Assembly (NCBI RefSeq): GCF_003443995.1
Contig: NZ_QWEY01000003.1
Span: 1 to 64,000 of the forward strand
Reading direction: 5' to 3'
Origin: Pseudotabrizicola alkalilacus
GTDB taxonomy: Bacteria; Pseudomonadota; Alphaproteobacteria; Rhodobacterales; Rhodobacteraceae
Length of the DNA: 64,000 nucleotides
The notes beneath the pieces are model-generated. The model searched no databases, was not told the origin of the DNA, and saw nothing but the letters and a program-made list of their open reading frames with translations. Within the stretch, counting starts at the first letter, position 1; every line of letters begins with the position of its first letter. A program made the translations under genes and the position numbers. Of the stretch, positions 17,439 through 26,670 are shown one piece after another.

Positions 17439-17704
17439 GCGATTTCATTCAGGATCTGGCCGATGGCCTTGCCCGCGATGTGCTGGCAGGGTCGGTTGAT
17501 CTGGATGATCCCTATTTCTACGAAAAAGTGGCCAAAGTGGTGGGCGCGTCGTCGCCCACCCTGCAAGAGGCGTTCATGACCTCGATCCGCATCCGGCTGG
17601 CGGAAAAGCGTGGGCGCGAATTTCTCGAAAAGGCTCTGGCCGCCAAACGTGCCGGGGCCAAACTGCCCGACGCCCCGCGTGAGGCGGAAAAGGGCGGGCA
17701 TTAG
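17435..17704 (+). CDS. Small conserved-type protein, function unknown
   Basis: This 89-residue protein starts with GTG overlapping the hydrolase stop. It is highly charged and mainly helical (DPYFYEKVAKVVGASSPTLQ, then RLAEKRGREFLEKAL), with no signal, membrane segment or Cys. I do not recognise a family. It is one base from the next GTG start, so the three genes 16779-18308 form one unit. Confidence 0.75.
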   Translation: MSDFIQDLADGLARDVLAGSVDLDDPYFYEKVAKVVGASSPTLQEAFMTSIRIRLAEKRGREFLEKALAAKRAGAKLPDAPREAEKGGH

Positions 17705-17705
17705 C

Positions 17706-18308
17706 GTGGACGGTGCGCGCAATCCGTCTGGCCGGCTTGAGGCGCAGTTCGCCTTTCTCAATGAGGCTGACCGGCTGAAATCGGTGCTGCGCGCGACCAC
17801 ATTGGTGGATGGCTCGCGGGCGGAAAACTCGGGCGAACATTCCTGGCATCTGGCGCTTTATGCCCTGGTGCTGGCCGATCAGGCGGCACCGGGCGTGGAT
17901 ATCAACCGGGTGATCCGGATGCTGCTGATTCATGATCTGGTCGAGATTGATGTCGGCGATGTGCCGATCCATTCGGCGAATGGTCTGGCGCATGGCTCGG
18001 TCGAGACGGTTGTGGCAGAACAGCGCGCGGCAGACCGGATTTTCGGATTGCTTCCCAATGATCTGCGCGACGATCTTCGCGTCCTGTGGGAAGAGTTTGA
18101 GGCCGCCCAGACCCCCGATGCAGTCTTTGCCAAAAGCCTTGACCGGGTGCAGCCGGTGATGGCCAATCTGATGTCGGGCGGCGGAACATGGACGACTTAC
18201 AATGTCACCGCAGACCAGCTGGAAAGCAGGGTCGGGGCCAAGATTGCGCGCGGCGCCCCTGCCCTGTGGGATTGGGTCAAGGCAAGGTCTGCGGCATTCT
18301 TTGACTGA
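17706..18308 (+). CDS. HD-domain phosphohydrolase (HDDC2/YfbR-like)
   Basis: This 200-residue protein starts at GTG 17706, one base after the previous stop; a longer in-frame ATG at 17610 would lie inside the upstream gene. Metal ligands of the HD superfamily are seen in order: His in NSGEHSWHLAL (near residue 44), His-Asp in LLIHDLVEIDVGD (near 77) and a distal Asp in AKSLDRVQPV. The pattern fits HDDC2/YfbR-like 5'-deoxynucleotidases, so cytoplasmic dephosphorylation of a nucleotide is likely. Confidence 0.8.
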   Translation: MDGARNPSGRLEAQFAFLNEADRLKSVLRATTLVDGSRAENSGEHSWHLALYALVLADQAAPGVDINRVIRMLLIHDLVEIDVGDVPIHSANGLAHGSVETVVAEQRAADRIFGLLPNDLRDDLRVLWEEFEAAQTPDAVFAKSLDRVQPVMANLMSGGGTWTTYNVTADQLESRVGAKIARGAPALWDWVKARSAAFFD

Positions 18309-18319
18309 TCGGCGCAATT

Positions 18320-18339
18320 CGGTATGCGATGGCATACCG
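18320..18339. repeat. Inverted repeat between the HD-domain gene and icd
   Basis: CGGTATGC (18320-18327) and GCATACCG (18332-18339) are perfectly complementary with a 4-base loop, 11 bases after the HD-gene stop and 66 before icd. No T-run follows. It may be an operator for icd or a Rho-dependent RNA end. Confidence 0.6.
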
Positions 18340-18405
18340 CACTAGCCAGAGCTCGCACTTTACGCTATAGCAGCGCCAACCGAATCCAACACCGAAAGGG
18401 CGATT

Positions 18406-19620
18406 ATGACCAAAATCAAGGTGGCAAATCCTGTTGTCGAACTCGACGGCGACGAGATGACCCGGATCATCTGGGATTTCATCAAGCAAAAGCTGATCCT
18501 GCCCTATCTCGACATTGACCTGAAATATTACGATCTGGGGATCGAGGAGCGTGACCGCACCAACGACCAGATCACCATCGATTCTGCCGAAGCCATCAAG
18601 AAATACGGCGTGGGCGTCAAATGCGCGACCATCACCCCCGATGAGCAGCGGGTTGAGGAATTTGGCCTGAAACAGATGTGGCGGTCGCCCAACGGCACCA
18701 TCCGCAACATTCTGGGCGGCGTGATCTTCCGTGAGCCGATCATCTGCAAGAACGTGCCGCGTCTGGTGCCGGGCTGGACCCAGCCGATCGTGGTCGGCCG
18801 CCATGCCTTTGGCGACCAGTACCGCGCCACCGACTTCCGTTTTCCGGGGGCTGGCAAACTGTCGATGAAATTCGTCGGCGAAGACGGCACCGTGATCGAA
18901 AAAGAGGTGTATTCCGCCCCGTCCTCGGGCGTTTACATGGCGATGTACAACCTTGACGACTCCATCATCGACTTTGCCCGCTCGTCGATGAACTATGGCC
19001 TGCTGAAAGGCTGGCCGGTGTATCTGTCGACCAAGAACACCATTCTCAAAGCCTATGACGGCCGGTTCAAGGATCTGTTCGCCAAGGTTTACGCCGAAGA
19101 GTTCGAAGACAAGTTCAAGGCTGCCGGAATCCATTACGAACACCGCCTGATCGACGACATGGTGGCGAGCGCGATGAAATGGTCGGGCGGCTATGTCTGG
19201 GCCTGCAAGAACTATGACGGCGACGTGCAGTCCGATACCGTGGCGCAGGGCTTTGGCTCGCTTGGCCTCATGACGAGCGTTCTGATGACGCCCGATGGTC
19301 AGGTGGTTGAGGCAGAGGCGGCGCATGGCACCGTGACCCGCCACTACCGCCAGCACCAGAAGGGTCAGCAGACCTCGACCAACTCGGTCGCGTCGATCTT
19401 TGCCTGGACCGGCGGTCTGAAGCACCGCGCCAAGCTGGACAACAACGATGCGCTGATGCGCTTTGCCCAGACGCTGGAAAAGGTCACCGTGGATGCGGTC
19501 GAAGACGGCCACATGACCAAGGATCTGGCGCTGCTGGTCGGCCCCGATCAGAAGTGGCTGACCACGATGGGCTATCTGGAAAAAGTCGACGAATATCTGA
19601 ACAAGGCCCTCAAGGGCTGA
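18406..19620 (+). CDS. icd: NADP-dependent isocitrate dehydrogenase
   Basis: The 404-residue enzyme of the TCA cycle, converting isocitrate to 2-oxoglutarate with NADPH. The sequence is of the short eukaryote-like homodimeric class: [16 protein letters not shown] at the N terminus, and [20 protein letters not shown], which is strongly conserved in the class. [30 protein letters not shown] holds the metal-binding Asp residues. The length is normal. The start is ATG 18406 after the AAAGGG ribosome-binding site. It is a single gene, closed by a strong terminator. Confidence 0.97.
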   Translation: MTKIKVANPVVELDGDEMTRIIWDFIKQKLILPYLDIDLKYYDLGIEERDRTNDQITIDSAEAIKKYGVGVKCATITPDEQRVEEFGLKQMWRSPNGTIRNILGGVIFREPIICKNVPRLVPGWTQPIVVGRHAFGDQYRATDFRFPGAGKLSMKFVGEDGTVIEKEVYSAPSSGVYMAMYNLDDSIIDFARSSMNYGLLKGWPVYLSTKNTILKAYDGRFKDLFAKVYAEEFEDKFKAAGIHYEHRLIDDMVASAMKWSGGYVWACKNYDGDVQSDTVAQGFGSLGLMTSVLMTPDGQVVEAEAAHGTVTRHYRQHQKGQQTSTNSVASIFAWTGGLKHRAKLDNNDALMRFAQTLEKVTVDAVEDGHMTKDLALLVGPDQKWLTTMGYLEKVDEYLNKALKG

Positions 19621-19641
19621 GCTCGGACCGTCGGAACAGAT

Positions 19642-19672
19642 CGGGGGGTGCAGCCGCACCCCCCGTTTTTTT
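19642..19672 (+). terminator. Rho-independent terminator of icd
   Basis: CGGGGGGTGC (19642-19651), loop AGCC, GCACCCCCCG (19656-19665) form a perfect 10-bp stem, followed by seven T. It begins 21 bases after the icd stop. The T-run overlaps the stop codon of the convergent FkbM gene. Confidence 0.95.
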
Positions 19673-20501
19673 AGGCGCCGGGTTTGAAGATATGGTCGTT
19701 TGGCCCGATCCGCACAGCGCTATAGCCCAGTCCGCCCAGCAGCTTTGCCGTGGCCGCATAATCGGCGCTGTGGTTGGTCAGCGCGACCCAGATCACCGGC
19801 TTGAACGCCTTGATCACCTGTTTCGCGCCGCTCAGCACATCCATATGCATGCCTTCGACATCCACCTTGATAAAGCCAAGGCCCTGCAACTCCTCAGCCT
19901 CGATCAGATCATCCAGCGCCACCATCGGAACCGGACCCGATTTTGCCGGAGCAAAGGACGTGGCCCCCAGATTGCGCGGGTTGAACCGGGCGATATCGCC
20001 CCGACCGGAGGTCGGGCCGACCATGCAGTTATAGGCCAGCGCATCGGTCAGGCCGTTGAGTTCCAGATTGCGGCACAGCGTGGCATAGGCCTGCGGCAGC
20101 GGCTCGAACGCCAGCACCCGCTTTGCCCCCAGCACCTTGCCGAAAAACACCGACGTGCTGCCGATATTGGCACCAATGTCGCAAACCGTGTCAGTCGCCT
20201 TGATCAGGGCCAGATCCTGCAATGTGCCCAGCAGCTTTGTCTCAAAGAACTGCCGGTTGCGCAGCATCATCCGCTGCACATAATCTTCTTGCGCGTCGGG
20301 CAAGGACATCGCAATCGGCGTCAACCCGGCATGAAAGCGCAGAATATGGCCCGGCTCCAGCAGGGCCACCCGTTGCAGATGGATCGCTTCCTCGCTCAAC
20401 CGGATCATCTGATCCAGCTTGGCGGACAGCGCCGCCGTCGGATCGGCCGCATCCTCGGCCGTGTGGGTGGGAACGATGCCCAATGCGCGGTGTGCCTGCA
20501 T
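19671..20501 (-). CDS. FkbM-family methyltransferase
   Basis: The product has about 276 residues. The SAM-binding motif VCDIGANIGSTSVFFGK and LAFEPLPQAYATLCRNLELNG match the FkbM class; later IKVDVEGMHMDVLSGA is the family signature. FkbM proteins O-methylate sugars or polyketides; the substrate here is unknown. The start is chosen at ATG 20501, which has GAGG six bases upstream. The frame could also open at ATG 20513 or TTG 20531. It is a single gene, convergent with icd. Confidence 0.8.
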   Translation of the reverse strand: MQAHRALGIVPTHTAEDAADPTAALSAKLDQMIRLSEEAIHLQRVALLEPGHILRFHAGLTPIAMSLPDAQEDYVQRMMLRNRQFFETKLLGTLQDLALIKATDTVCDIGANIGSTSVFFGKVLGAKRVLAFEPLPQAYATLCRNLELNGLTDALAYNCMVGPTSGRGDIARFNPRNLGATSFAPAKSGPVPMVALDDLIEAEELQGLGFIKVDVEGMHMDVLSGAKQVIKAFKPVIWVALTNHSADYAATAKLLGGLGYSAVRIGPNDHIFKPGA

Positions 20502-20601
20502 GATTTGCCTCATCGTTTCTTTTGGGGTCAACTGACCATAGACCCATGAAACAAGAGCATCGCGGCCAATCTAAGGCAGGAAAAGGGCTGGACAGGTCAG
20601 G

Positions 20602-20628
20602 ATGCCTGCCATACCTACGCGGCCATGA
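20602..20628 (+). promoter_or_regulatory. Micro-ORF overlapping the yitT start
   Basis: ATG 20602 opens eight codons (MPAIPTRP) ending in TGA that shares bases with the yitT ATG (ATGA at 20625). AGGT lies just before it as a possible ribosome-binding site. yitT itself has none, so translation of the micro-ORF may feed ribosomes to yitT. Confidence 0.4.
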
Positions 20629-21227
20629 AACCTGCTGACAAACACACCTTGACCGAAGATGCCCAGGGCTTTGCGCTTGGCGTGTTTCTCTGTGCGCTCT
20701 CGTTGCAGTTCCTGACCCATGCCGGGCTGATCACCGGCCAGACGGCGGGGATTGCGGTGATCCTCTCCTATCTGACCGGGTGGAGCTTTGGCGTGGTGTT
20801 CTTTGTGATCAACCTGCCGTTCTATGTGCTGGCCTGGATGCGGCTGGGGCCGCAGTTCACCGCCAAATCGCTGATCTCGGTCACCGCGCTGTCGGCGCTG
20901 ACGCTGATCCTGCCCGATCAGATCTCCTTTGCCCAACTGTCCACCCCGATGGCCGCCATCACCTTTGGCGCGCTGACCGGCGTGGGGCTGCTGGTGATCT
21001 TTCGCCACAACGGCTCTCTGGGTGGTCTTGGCGTGGTGGCGCTGCTGGTGCAGGACAAGACCGGGTTCCGCGCAGGTTATGTCCAGCTGTGCGCCGATGC
21101 GCTGATCTTTGGCGTGGCGCTGTTTTTATTCCCGTTCATGGTCGTCGCGTGGTCTTTGCTGGGCGCTGTGGTGCTTAATCTCATCATTGCGATCAACCAT
21201 CGCCGCGACCGTTATATCGCAACGTGA
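20625..21227 (+). CDS. YitT-family membrane protein
   Basis: This 200-residue integral membrane protein has about five or six hydrophobic spans and ends in a basic tail (INHRRDRYIAT). LITGQTAGIAVILSYLTGWS near residue 35 and GVGLLVIFRHNGSLGGLGVVALLVQDKTGFRAG near 120 are characteristic of the YitT (DUF161) family; the C-terminal DUF2179 of longer members is missing. The function of the family is unknown. ATG 20625 has no obvious ribosome-binding site and overlaps the stop of a micro-ORF. Confidence 0.85.
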   Translation: MKPADKHTLTEDAQGFALGVFLCALSLQFLTHAGLITGQTAGIAVILSYLTGWSFGVVFFVINLPFYVLAWMRLGPQFTAKSLISVTALSALTLILPDQISFAQLSTPMAAITFGALTGVGLLVIFRHNGSLGGLGVVALLVQDKTGFRAGYVQLCADALIFGVALFLFPFMVVAWSLLGAVVLNLIIAINHRRDRYIAT

Positions 21228-21306
21228 TCTTCACTGGCCAATCCGGGTGAAACCCTGTAAGGGCTGGCCAACAATCATCAGACCCTATTGAAAGTGACCC
21301 CTCCCG

Positions 21307-23124
21307 ATGGAGCTTCGCAACATTGCCATCATCGCGCACGTTGACCATGGCAAAACCACGCTCGTTGATGAGCTTCTGAAACAGTCGGGGTCTTTCCGCG
21401 ACAACCAGGCCGTCGCCGAACGCGCCATGGACAGCAACGATATCGAGCGTGAGCGCGGCATCACCATTCTGGCGAAATGTACCTCGCTGGAATGGGCCGG
21501 TGCCCGGATCAACATCGTTGACACCCCCGGCCACGCCGATTTCGGTGGCGAGGTGGAGCGCATTCTGTCGATGGTCGACGGGGTTGTGCTGCTGGTGGAC
21601 GCCGCAGAAGGCCCGATGCCGCAAACCAAATTCGTGACCTCCAAGGCGCTTGCGCTTGGCCTGCGCCCGATTGTGGTGCTGAACAAGGTTGACAAGCACG
21701 ATGCCGAACCGTCGCGCGCCCTGAACGAGGTGTTCGATCTGTTCGCCAACCTTGGCGCTGATGACGATCAGCTTGATTTCCCGGTGCTTTATGCTTCGGG
21801 CCGCTCTGGCTGGGCCGATGTCGAACTCGACGGGCCGCGCAAGGATCTGTCGGCGCTGTATGATCTGGTGCTGAGCCATGTGCCTGCGCCTGCGCAAATC
21901 GCGCGCCGCGCCGAGCCGTTCCAGATGCTGGCAACCACGCTGTCGGCTGACCCGTTCATCGGCCGTATCCTGACTGGCCGGGTTGAGGCGGGTACGCTGC
22001 GCGCTGGCGAGACCATCAAGGCGCTGAGCCGCAATGGCGACCGGATCGAACAGTTCCGCGTGTCCAAGGTTCTGGCCTATCGTGGTCTGGTGATGACCCC
22101 GATTGACGCCGCCGAAGCAGGCGACATCGTGACCCTTGCCGGGATGACCAAGGCCACCGTGGCCGATACGCTGTGTGCTTTGGACATCGACACCGCCCTG
22201 CCCGCGCAGCCAATTGACCCGCCGACGATCTCGATCACCTTTGGCATCAACGACTCGCCTCTCGCAGGCAAAGAAGGCTCCAAAGTGCAGAGCCGCGTGA
22301 TCCGCGAGCGTCTGATGAAGGAAGCCGAGATCAACGTCGCGATCAAGGTCACCGACACCCCCGGCGGCGACGCGTTCGAAGTCGCAGGTCGTGGCGAATT
22401 GCAGATGGGCGTGTTGATCGAAAACATGCGCCGCGAGGGGTTCGAGCTGTCGATCAGCCGCCCGCGCGTGCTGATGCAGGAGATTGACGGCGTCCGCTCC
22501 GAGCCGATTGAAGAAGTCACCATCGACGTGGATGACGAATACACCGGCCCGGTGATCGAAAAGCTGACCGGCCCGCGCAAGGGCGATCTGGTCGAGATGA
22601 AGCCGGCAGGCGCAGGCAAGACCCGGATCATCGCACATGTGCCGTCGCGCGGTCTGATCGGCTATCATGGCCAGTTCATGACCGACACCCGGGGCACCGG
22701 CGTTCTGAACCGCGTGTTCCACGGCTGGGCCGCACACAAGGGCCCGATTGAGGGGCGTCGTCAGGGCGTTCTGATCTCGATGGAATCCGGCATCTCGGTT
22801 GCTTACGCGATGTGGAAGCTGGAAGACCGTGGCCACTTCTTCATCGGTGTGCAGGAACCGGTCTACACCGGCATGATCATCGGTGAGCACAGCCGCGACA
22901 ACGATCTGGAAGTGAACCCGCTGAAAGGCAAGCAGCTGACCAACGTCCGGGCCTCCGGCACGGATGAAGCGGTGCGCCTGACCACCCCGGTCAAGCTGAG
23001 CCTTGAACAGTGCATCGCCTATATCGACGATGACGAGCTGGTCGAGGTGACGCCGAAATCGGTGCGGATGCGCAAACGCTATCTGGACCCGCATGAGCGC
23101 AAGCGTCACAGCCGCAGCGCCTGA
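21307..23124 (+). CDS. typA: Translational GTPase TypA/BipA
   Basis: A 605-residue ribosome-binding GTPase involved in ribosome assembly and stress adaptation. G1 AHVDHGKTT is at residues 11-19, G2 ERERGITI near 49, G3 [11 protein letters not shown] near 74 and G4 [10 protein letters not shown] near 128. The C-terminal part ([20 protein letters not shown], then [15 protein letters not shown]-like) is diagnostic of TypA rather than EF-G. The start ATG is well placed and the length normal. It is a single gene followed by a terminator. Confidence 0.97.
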   Translation: MELRNIAIIAHVDHGKTTLVDELLKQSGSFRDNQAVAERAMDSNDIERERGITILAKCTSLEWAGARINIVDTPGHADFGGEVERILSMVDGVVLLVDAAEGPMPQTKFVTSKALALGLRPIVVLNKVDKHDAEPSRALNEVFDLFANLGADDDQLDFPVLYASGRSGWADVELDGPRKDLSALYDLVLSHVPAPAQIARRAEPFQMLATTLSADPFIGRILTGRVEAGTLRAGETIKALSRNGDRIEQFRVSKVLAYRGLVMTPIDAAEAGDIVTLAGMTKATVADTLCALDIDTALPAQPIDPPTISITFGINDSPLAGKEGSKVQSRVIRERLMKEAEINVAIKVTDTPGGDAFEVAGRGELQMGVLIENMRREGFELSISRPRVLMQEIDGVRSEPIEEVTIDVDDEYTGPVIEKLTGPRKGDLVEMKPAGAGKTRIIAHVPSRGLIGYHGQFMTDTRGTGVLNRVFHGWAAHKGPIEGRRQGVLISMESGISVAYAMWKLEDRGHFFIGVQEPVYTGMIIGEHSRDNDLEVNPLKGKQLTNVRASGTDEAVRLTTPVKLSLEQCIAYIDDDELVEVTPKSVRMRKRYLDPHERKRHSRSA

Positions 23125-23130
23125 GGATGG

Positions 23131-23152
23131 CGGCCCCTTCGGGGGCCGTTTT
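23131..23152 (+). terminator. Rho-independent terminator of typA
   Basis: CGGCCCC (23131-23137), tetraloop TTCG, GGGGCCG (23142-23148), then TTTTC. Starts six bases after the typA stop. Confidence 0.9.
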
Positions 23153-23190
23153 CATTTGGGGCGGATGGGTTTCGCCTAAGGCATGACATG

Positions 23191-23228
23191 AAAAAACGCG
23201 CGCAAGGCATTGGCCCTGCGCGCGTTTT
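23191..23228 (-). terminator. Terminator of the TRAP permease gene (probably bidirectional)
   Basis: AAAACGCGCGCA (23193-23204) pairs with TGCGCGCGTTTT (23217-23228), 12 bp, with a 12-base loop. On the minus strand the stem is followed by TTTTTT. On the plus strand it ends in TTTT, so it could back up the typA terminator. Confidence 0.85.
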
Positions 23229-23236
23229 GCTTTGAC

Positions 23237-23262
23237 CACCGCCCGGCTGTTGCCGGGCGGTG
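23237..23262 (-). repeat. Second perfect hairpin at the TRAP/typA junction
   Basis: CACCGCCCGGC (23237-23247) and GCCGGGCGGTG (23252-23262) form an 11-bp perfect stem with a 4-base loop, 10 bases after the permease stop. It has CTTTT beyond it only on the plus strand. It probably protects the 3' end of the transporter RNA or assists termination. Confidence 0.75.
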
Positions 23263-23271
23263 CTTTTGGGT

Positions 23272-25431
23272 TCAGTCGGCACCGCGCGCTACAGCACCGG
23301 GTTTCACCAGCCGCTTCTGGATCGCCCAGACCGCTACCGCCGTCCCGATGCCGATAAAGTCGGTCAGGAAGCCGGAGTCGATCATCGCCACCGCAGCCAC
23401 GGCCAGAACAATGCGCAGGACGGTGTTCAGATGGCCAAAGTACCAGGCCTGCACCGCTGACGACAGCAGGAACACCCCCAGCAGCGCGCCGGCAACAACG
23501 TGGATGATGTTCAGCCATTCGCCCTGCATCAAGAGTTCGGGCGACGAGAAGAACATGAACGGCACCACAAAAGCCGCCATCCCCATCTTGAAGCTTTCCA
23601 CGCTCGTCTTCATCGGGTCCGACCGGGCAATCGCCGCCCCGGCATAAGCCGCAAGCGCCACCGGCGGGGTGATGGCCGACATCACCGCGAAGTAGAAGAT
23701 GAAGAAGTGTGCGGTCAGCGTGTCGATGCCCATGCTGATCAGTCCCGGCGCAATGACCGAAGCCGCCACCGCATAGGCCGCTGTGGTGGGCATGCCCATC
23801 CCCAGCACGATCGACACGATCATCGCAAAGAACAGCGCCAGCATCTGGTTGTTTTCCGCCAGCCCCAGCAGCAGCGACGAGAACCGCGTGCCCAGCCCGG
23901 TCAGCGCGATCACGCCCACGATGATGCCTGCGGCGGCACAGACCGCAACCAGTTGCAGGGTCATCTTGGTCGAGATTTCCAGCGCGAACAGGATCTCTTT
24001 CACCCCCATCTTATAGGGCGTGAGCCAGGAAACGACCGCAGCCGCCGCCATCGCCAGCGTGCCCGCACGGATCACGGAATAGCCCATGAACAGCGCGCCG
24101 ATCAGAATGAGGATCGGGATGAACAGGAACACCTGTTTTGCCAGCTTGCGGAACTGCGGCAGCTCTTCGCGTGGCAGGCCCTTCATGTTGAACTTCTGCG
24201 CCATCAGGTCGACGTTGAAATAGACGCTGACGAAGTACAAAAGCGCCGGGATGATCGCGGCCACCACGATGTCGGAATAGGCGATGCCGGTGATTTCCGA
24301 CATGATGAACGCGCCCGCCCCCATGATCGGCGGCAGGATCTGCCCGCCCGAAGACGCCGCAGCCTCGACCGCCGCGGCGGTCTGCGGCTTGTAGCCGACC
24401 TTTTTCATCAAGGGGATGGTCAGCGAACCCGTCGCGACCACGTTGCCCGCCGAGGTGCCGTTGATCATGCCCATCAGGCCCGATCCGAACACTGCGACCT
24501 TGGCCGGTCCGCCCCGGCGGTCGCCCGCTGCGGCAAAGGCGAAGTTGACGAAATACTCACCCACGCGTGACGCTTGCAGAAAGGCGGCAAAGGCGACGAA
24601 CAGGATGATATAGGTCGAGGAAATCGCCGTCGTTGGCCCAAGGATGCCTTGATCGGTAAAGACATAGGTAAAGAACCGGGTCAGCGAATAGCCCCGGTGA
24701 TACAGGATTCCGGGCAGCCACGGTCCGACAAAGCTGTACAAGATGAAGATGCCCGCGATGATCACCAGCGCCAGACCGGCCATGCGGCGGGTCAGTTCCA
24801 GGATCAGAAGCACGCCGATCAGGGCCGCGAACATGTCGGCCTCTTTCGCAAGGCCAGTGCCCGCCCGCAGGCGCAGCAGCGGCGCGTGAAAGATGATGTA
24901 GGCGGTGACTGCAACGGCAGCAAAGGCCAGGATGATATCGGCCAGATCCAGCTGCCCCCGGCGCGGATCGGGCATGAACCACGCGACCAGCATCGCCCAG
25001 ACCGTGCCGATCAGCAGCGGCACGCCAAAGGTCCAGCGCGTTGCCGTGGCCGAAGCGGCCTGATCAACGCCGGTGCCACCGGCCCAGAACAGCATCACCT
25101 GCACGAAAGCCACGCCCACCAGCACCGCCGCCGGGGCCAGCATCAGCATGCGGCCCGTGCGCGGGTTGCCTTCGCTTTCCGCAAAGGTCAGCGACGAGAA
25201 CAGCAGGAACCCGATCACAAGACCGCCACCGACATGCAGCAACCGGTAGGTCCAGGTTTCCAGCGGATACAGGTTCATCACCCCGATGTGGAATGCGGTG
25301 TAGGCGATACACATGGCCGCGATCAGCAGGCCGACCGATCCGATCGGTTTGCGCTGGTTGGCCGAAAAAATCTCATTATCTACGCCAGACGCAATCTCCT
25401 GCGTTGGGGCGTCCGTAGTGGGAGCGGTCAT
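23272..25431 (-). CDS. TRAP-TAXI transporter, fused permease subunit
   Basis: This protein of about 719 residues joins the small (DctQ-like) and large (DctM-like) membrane subunits of a TRAP transporter, as usual for the TAXI subclass, with about 16-18 hydrophobic segments. FGSGLMGMINGTSAGNVVATG and SSGGQILPPIMGAGAF near 350-390 and GMGMPTTAAYAV near 560 are conserved in TAXI permeases. It takes up an organic acid or amino acid using an ion gradient. The start is ATG 25431 (MTAPTTDAPTQ); a longer frame to 25494 runs over the preceding hairpin. It is separated from its binding-protein gene by an intercistronic terminator. Confidence 0.92.
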   Translation of the reverse strand: MTAPTTDAPTQEIASGVDNEIFSANQRKPIGSVGLLIAAMCIAYTAFHIGVMNLYPLETWTYRLLHVGGGLVIGFLLFSSLTFAESEGNPRTGRMLMLAPAAVLVGVAFVQVMLFWAGGTGVDQAASATATRWTFGVPLLIGTVWAMLVAWFMPDPRRGQLDLADIILAFAAVAVTAYIIFHAPLLRLRAGTGLAKEADMFAALIGVLLILELTRRMAGLALVIIAGIFILYSFVGPWLPGILYHRGYSLTRFFTYVFTDQGILGPTTAISSTYIILFVAFAAFLQASRVGEYFVNFAFAAAGDRRGGPAKVAVFGSGLMGMINGTSAGNVVATGSLTIPLMKKVGYKPQTAAAVEAAASSGGQILPPIMGAGAFIMSEITGIAYSDIVVAAIIPALLYFVSVYFNVDLMAQKFNMKGLPREELPQFRKLAKQVFLFIPILILIGALFMGYSVIRAGTLAMAAAAVVSWLTPYKMGVKEILFALEISTKMTLQLVAVCAAAGIIVGVIALTGLGTRFSSLLLGLAENNQMLALFFAMIVSIVLGMGMPTTAAYAVAASVIAPGLISMGIDTLTAHFFIFYFAVMSAITPPVALAAYAGAAIARSDPMKTSVESFKMGMAAFVVPFMFFSSPELLMQGEWLNIIHVVAGALLGVFLLSSAVQAWYFGHLNTVLRIVLAVAAVAMIDSGFLTDFIGIGTAVAVWAIQKRLVKPGAVARGAD

Positions 25432-25459
25432 GATATGGTGTCCCCGATGACGGTGATGG

Positions 25460-25490
25460 AAAAAGGGCGCCCGATCATGGTCGGACGCCC
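25460..25490 (-). terminator. Intercistronic terminator between binding-protein and permease genes
   Basis: On the minus strand, GGGCGTCCGA (25490-25481), loop CCATGA, TCGGGCGCCC (25474-25465), then TTTTT. It is 22 bases after the TAXI-receptor stop and 29 before the permease start. Partial termination here would produce far more receptor than permease. Confidence 0.85.
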
Positions 25491-25512
25491 GCAAAGCACA
25501 GCGAAGCGTGCC

Positions 25513-26481
25513 TTATTTCAGGGTATCGGGGATCGTGATCCCTTTTTCTTCGTAATACTGCACCGCGCCGGGGTGGAAGGTCATGAAGGTGTTCTTGTCC
25601 CAGTTCTCGATCAGCGTCTCGGACGAGGTCGCGTGGATCTGCACCATACGCTCGTTGTTATCGAGCGCGAGTTTGGTGATCTCATAGGCCAGCGAGTCCG
25701 GCATGTCGGAATGCGCGATGGCAAAGTTCCACAGCGCAACCGTCGGCTGGTCATAGTCGTGGCCCGGATATGTGCCTGCCGCGATGTTGAACGGAGCCAT
25801 CGCGGGGAAGGCTTCCAGCACCTTGGCGGATTCTTCCGGGGTCAGGCCGAACATCAGCACGTCCTGTTGCGCGGCCAGTTCCGAGAATGCCGAAATCGGC
25901 ACGCCTGCGGCAAAGGCAAAGGCGTCGATCAGACCGTCCTGCAACTGGCCCGCCGCATCGGCAGCCCCGGCATAGGACACATTGGCTTCGACCCCGACAG
26001 CAGACATGAACTGCGGCCAGTAGGTGCCGGGCGTGCCGCCTGCGGGACCAACCGACACGCGCTTGCCTGCCAGATCAGAGACCGAGGTGATGCCCGACGA
26101 GCGCAGGACCACGACCTGAAACGGGGTCTGATACATCGGGAACAGCGCACGGATCGATTTGTGCTCCAGCCCAGGGGCCAGTTCGGATTTGCCCATCCAG
26201 GCGTCATAGGCCGGGCCCATGGTGACCAGACCCATCAGGTGATCGCCGGTTTCCACCAGCGTTACGTTCTGCACCGGGCCGCCGGTGACTTCGCCGGTTG
26301 CGTTCACGCCAAGCGCTTCGGACATATAGCCAGCAAAGCCGTTGCCATAGACGAAATAGGTACCGCCCTGCGACGCGGTGCCGATGGTGATTTCCGACGG
26401 CCAGTCGCTTTTGTCCTGCGCCATTGCGGTGGTCGCAACGAGGCCAGCCGCGCAAGCGGCGGCGAGTGTCTTGATGAACAT
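25513..26481 (-). CDS. TAXI-family TRAP solute receptor
   Basis: The product of about 322 residues is periplasmic: the signal peptide (MFIKTLAAACAAGLVATTAMA) is cleaved near residue 21, before QDKSDWP. It is a type II solute-binding fold of the TAXI class. ITIGTASQGGTYFVYGNGFA and VGPAGGTPGTYWPQF are conserved ligand-site regions. The start ATG 26481 has a strong ribosome-binding site (GGGAGG) six bases upstream; an earlier frame to 26565 lacks one. The ligand is not known. Preceded by a long leader with a hairpin, and probably controlled by the upstream DctB/DctD-like pair. Confidence 0.93.
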   Translation of the reverse strand: MFIKTLAAACAAGLVATTAMAQDKSDWPSEITIGTASQGGTYFVYGNGFAGYMSEALGVNATGEVTGGPVQNVTLVETGDHLMGLVTMGPAYDAWMGKSELAPGLEHKSIRALFPMYQTPFQVVVLRSSGITSVSDLAGKRVSVGPAGGTPGTYWPQFMSAVGVEANVSYAGAADAAGQLQDGLIDAFAFAAGVPISAFSELAAQQDVLMFGLTPEESAKVLEAFPAMAPFNIAAGTYPGHDYDQPTVALWNFAIAHSDMPDSLAYEITKLALDNNERMVQIHATSSETLIENWDKNTFMTFHPGAVQYYEEKGITIPDTLK

Positions 26482-26506
26482 GCAGTCCTCCCAAAAAATC
26501 GACACT

Positions 26507-26529
26507 GGCCTGCGTCTCCTGCGCAGGCC
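26507..26529 (-). promoter_or_regulatory. Hairpin in the leader of the TAXI-receptor gene
   Basis: GGCCTGCG (26507-26514) and CGCAGGCC (26522-26529) are perfectly complementary with a 7-base loop. On the minus strand six T follow eight bases later, then the GGGAGG ribosome-binding site. It may be an attenuator-like or stabilising structure; sequence alone cannot tell. Confidence 0.5.
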
Positions 26530-26670
26530 GTGCTCTGTCCAGAAGGCGGTTAATCGCCGCTTCACTCAACCGTGTTGTTCGCCGTTTGCGCAATCAATTG
26601 GCGTTCAGATGGCTGTGATGGGTGGATTTCGTAACATCACAGGCAAAGCATGGGGGGATTTCGTGGCTTG

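Noticed and set aside
21228-21306. Direct repeat CTGGCCAA twice in the yitT-typA gap
   Set aside because: Eight-base repeats with a palindromic core are expected by chance in this composition, and nothing else supports a binding site.
26482-26670. Sigma-54 promoter for the TAXI-TRAP operon
   Set aside because: Only a bare GG-N10-GC pair can be found, not the TGGCAC-N5-TTGC consensus. The regulator also lacks a normal GAFTGA.
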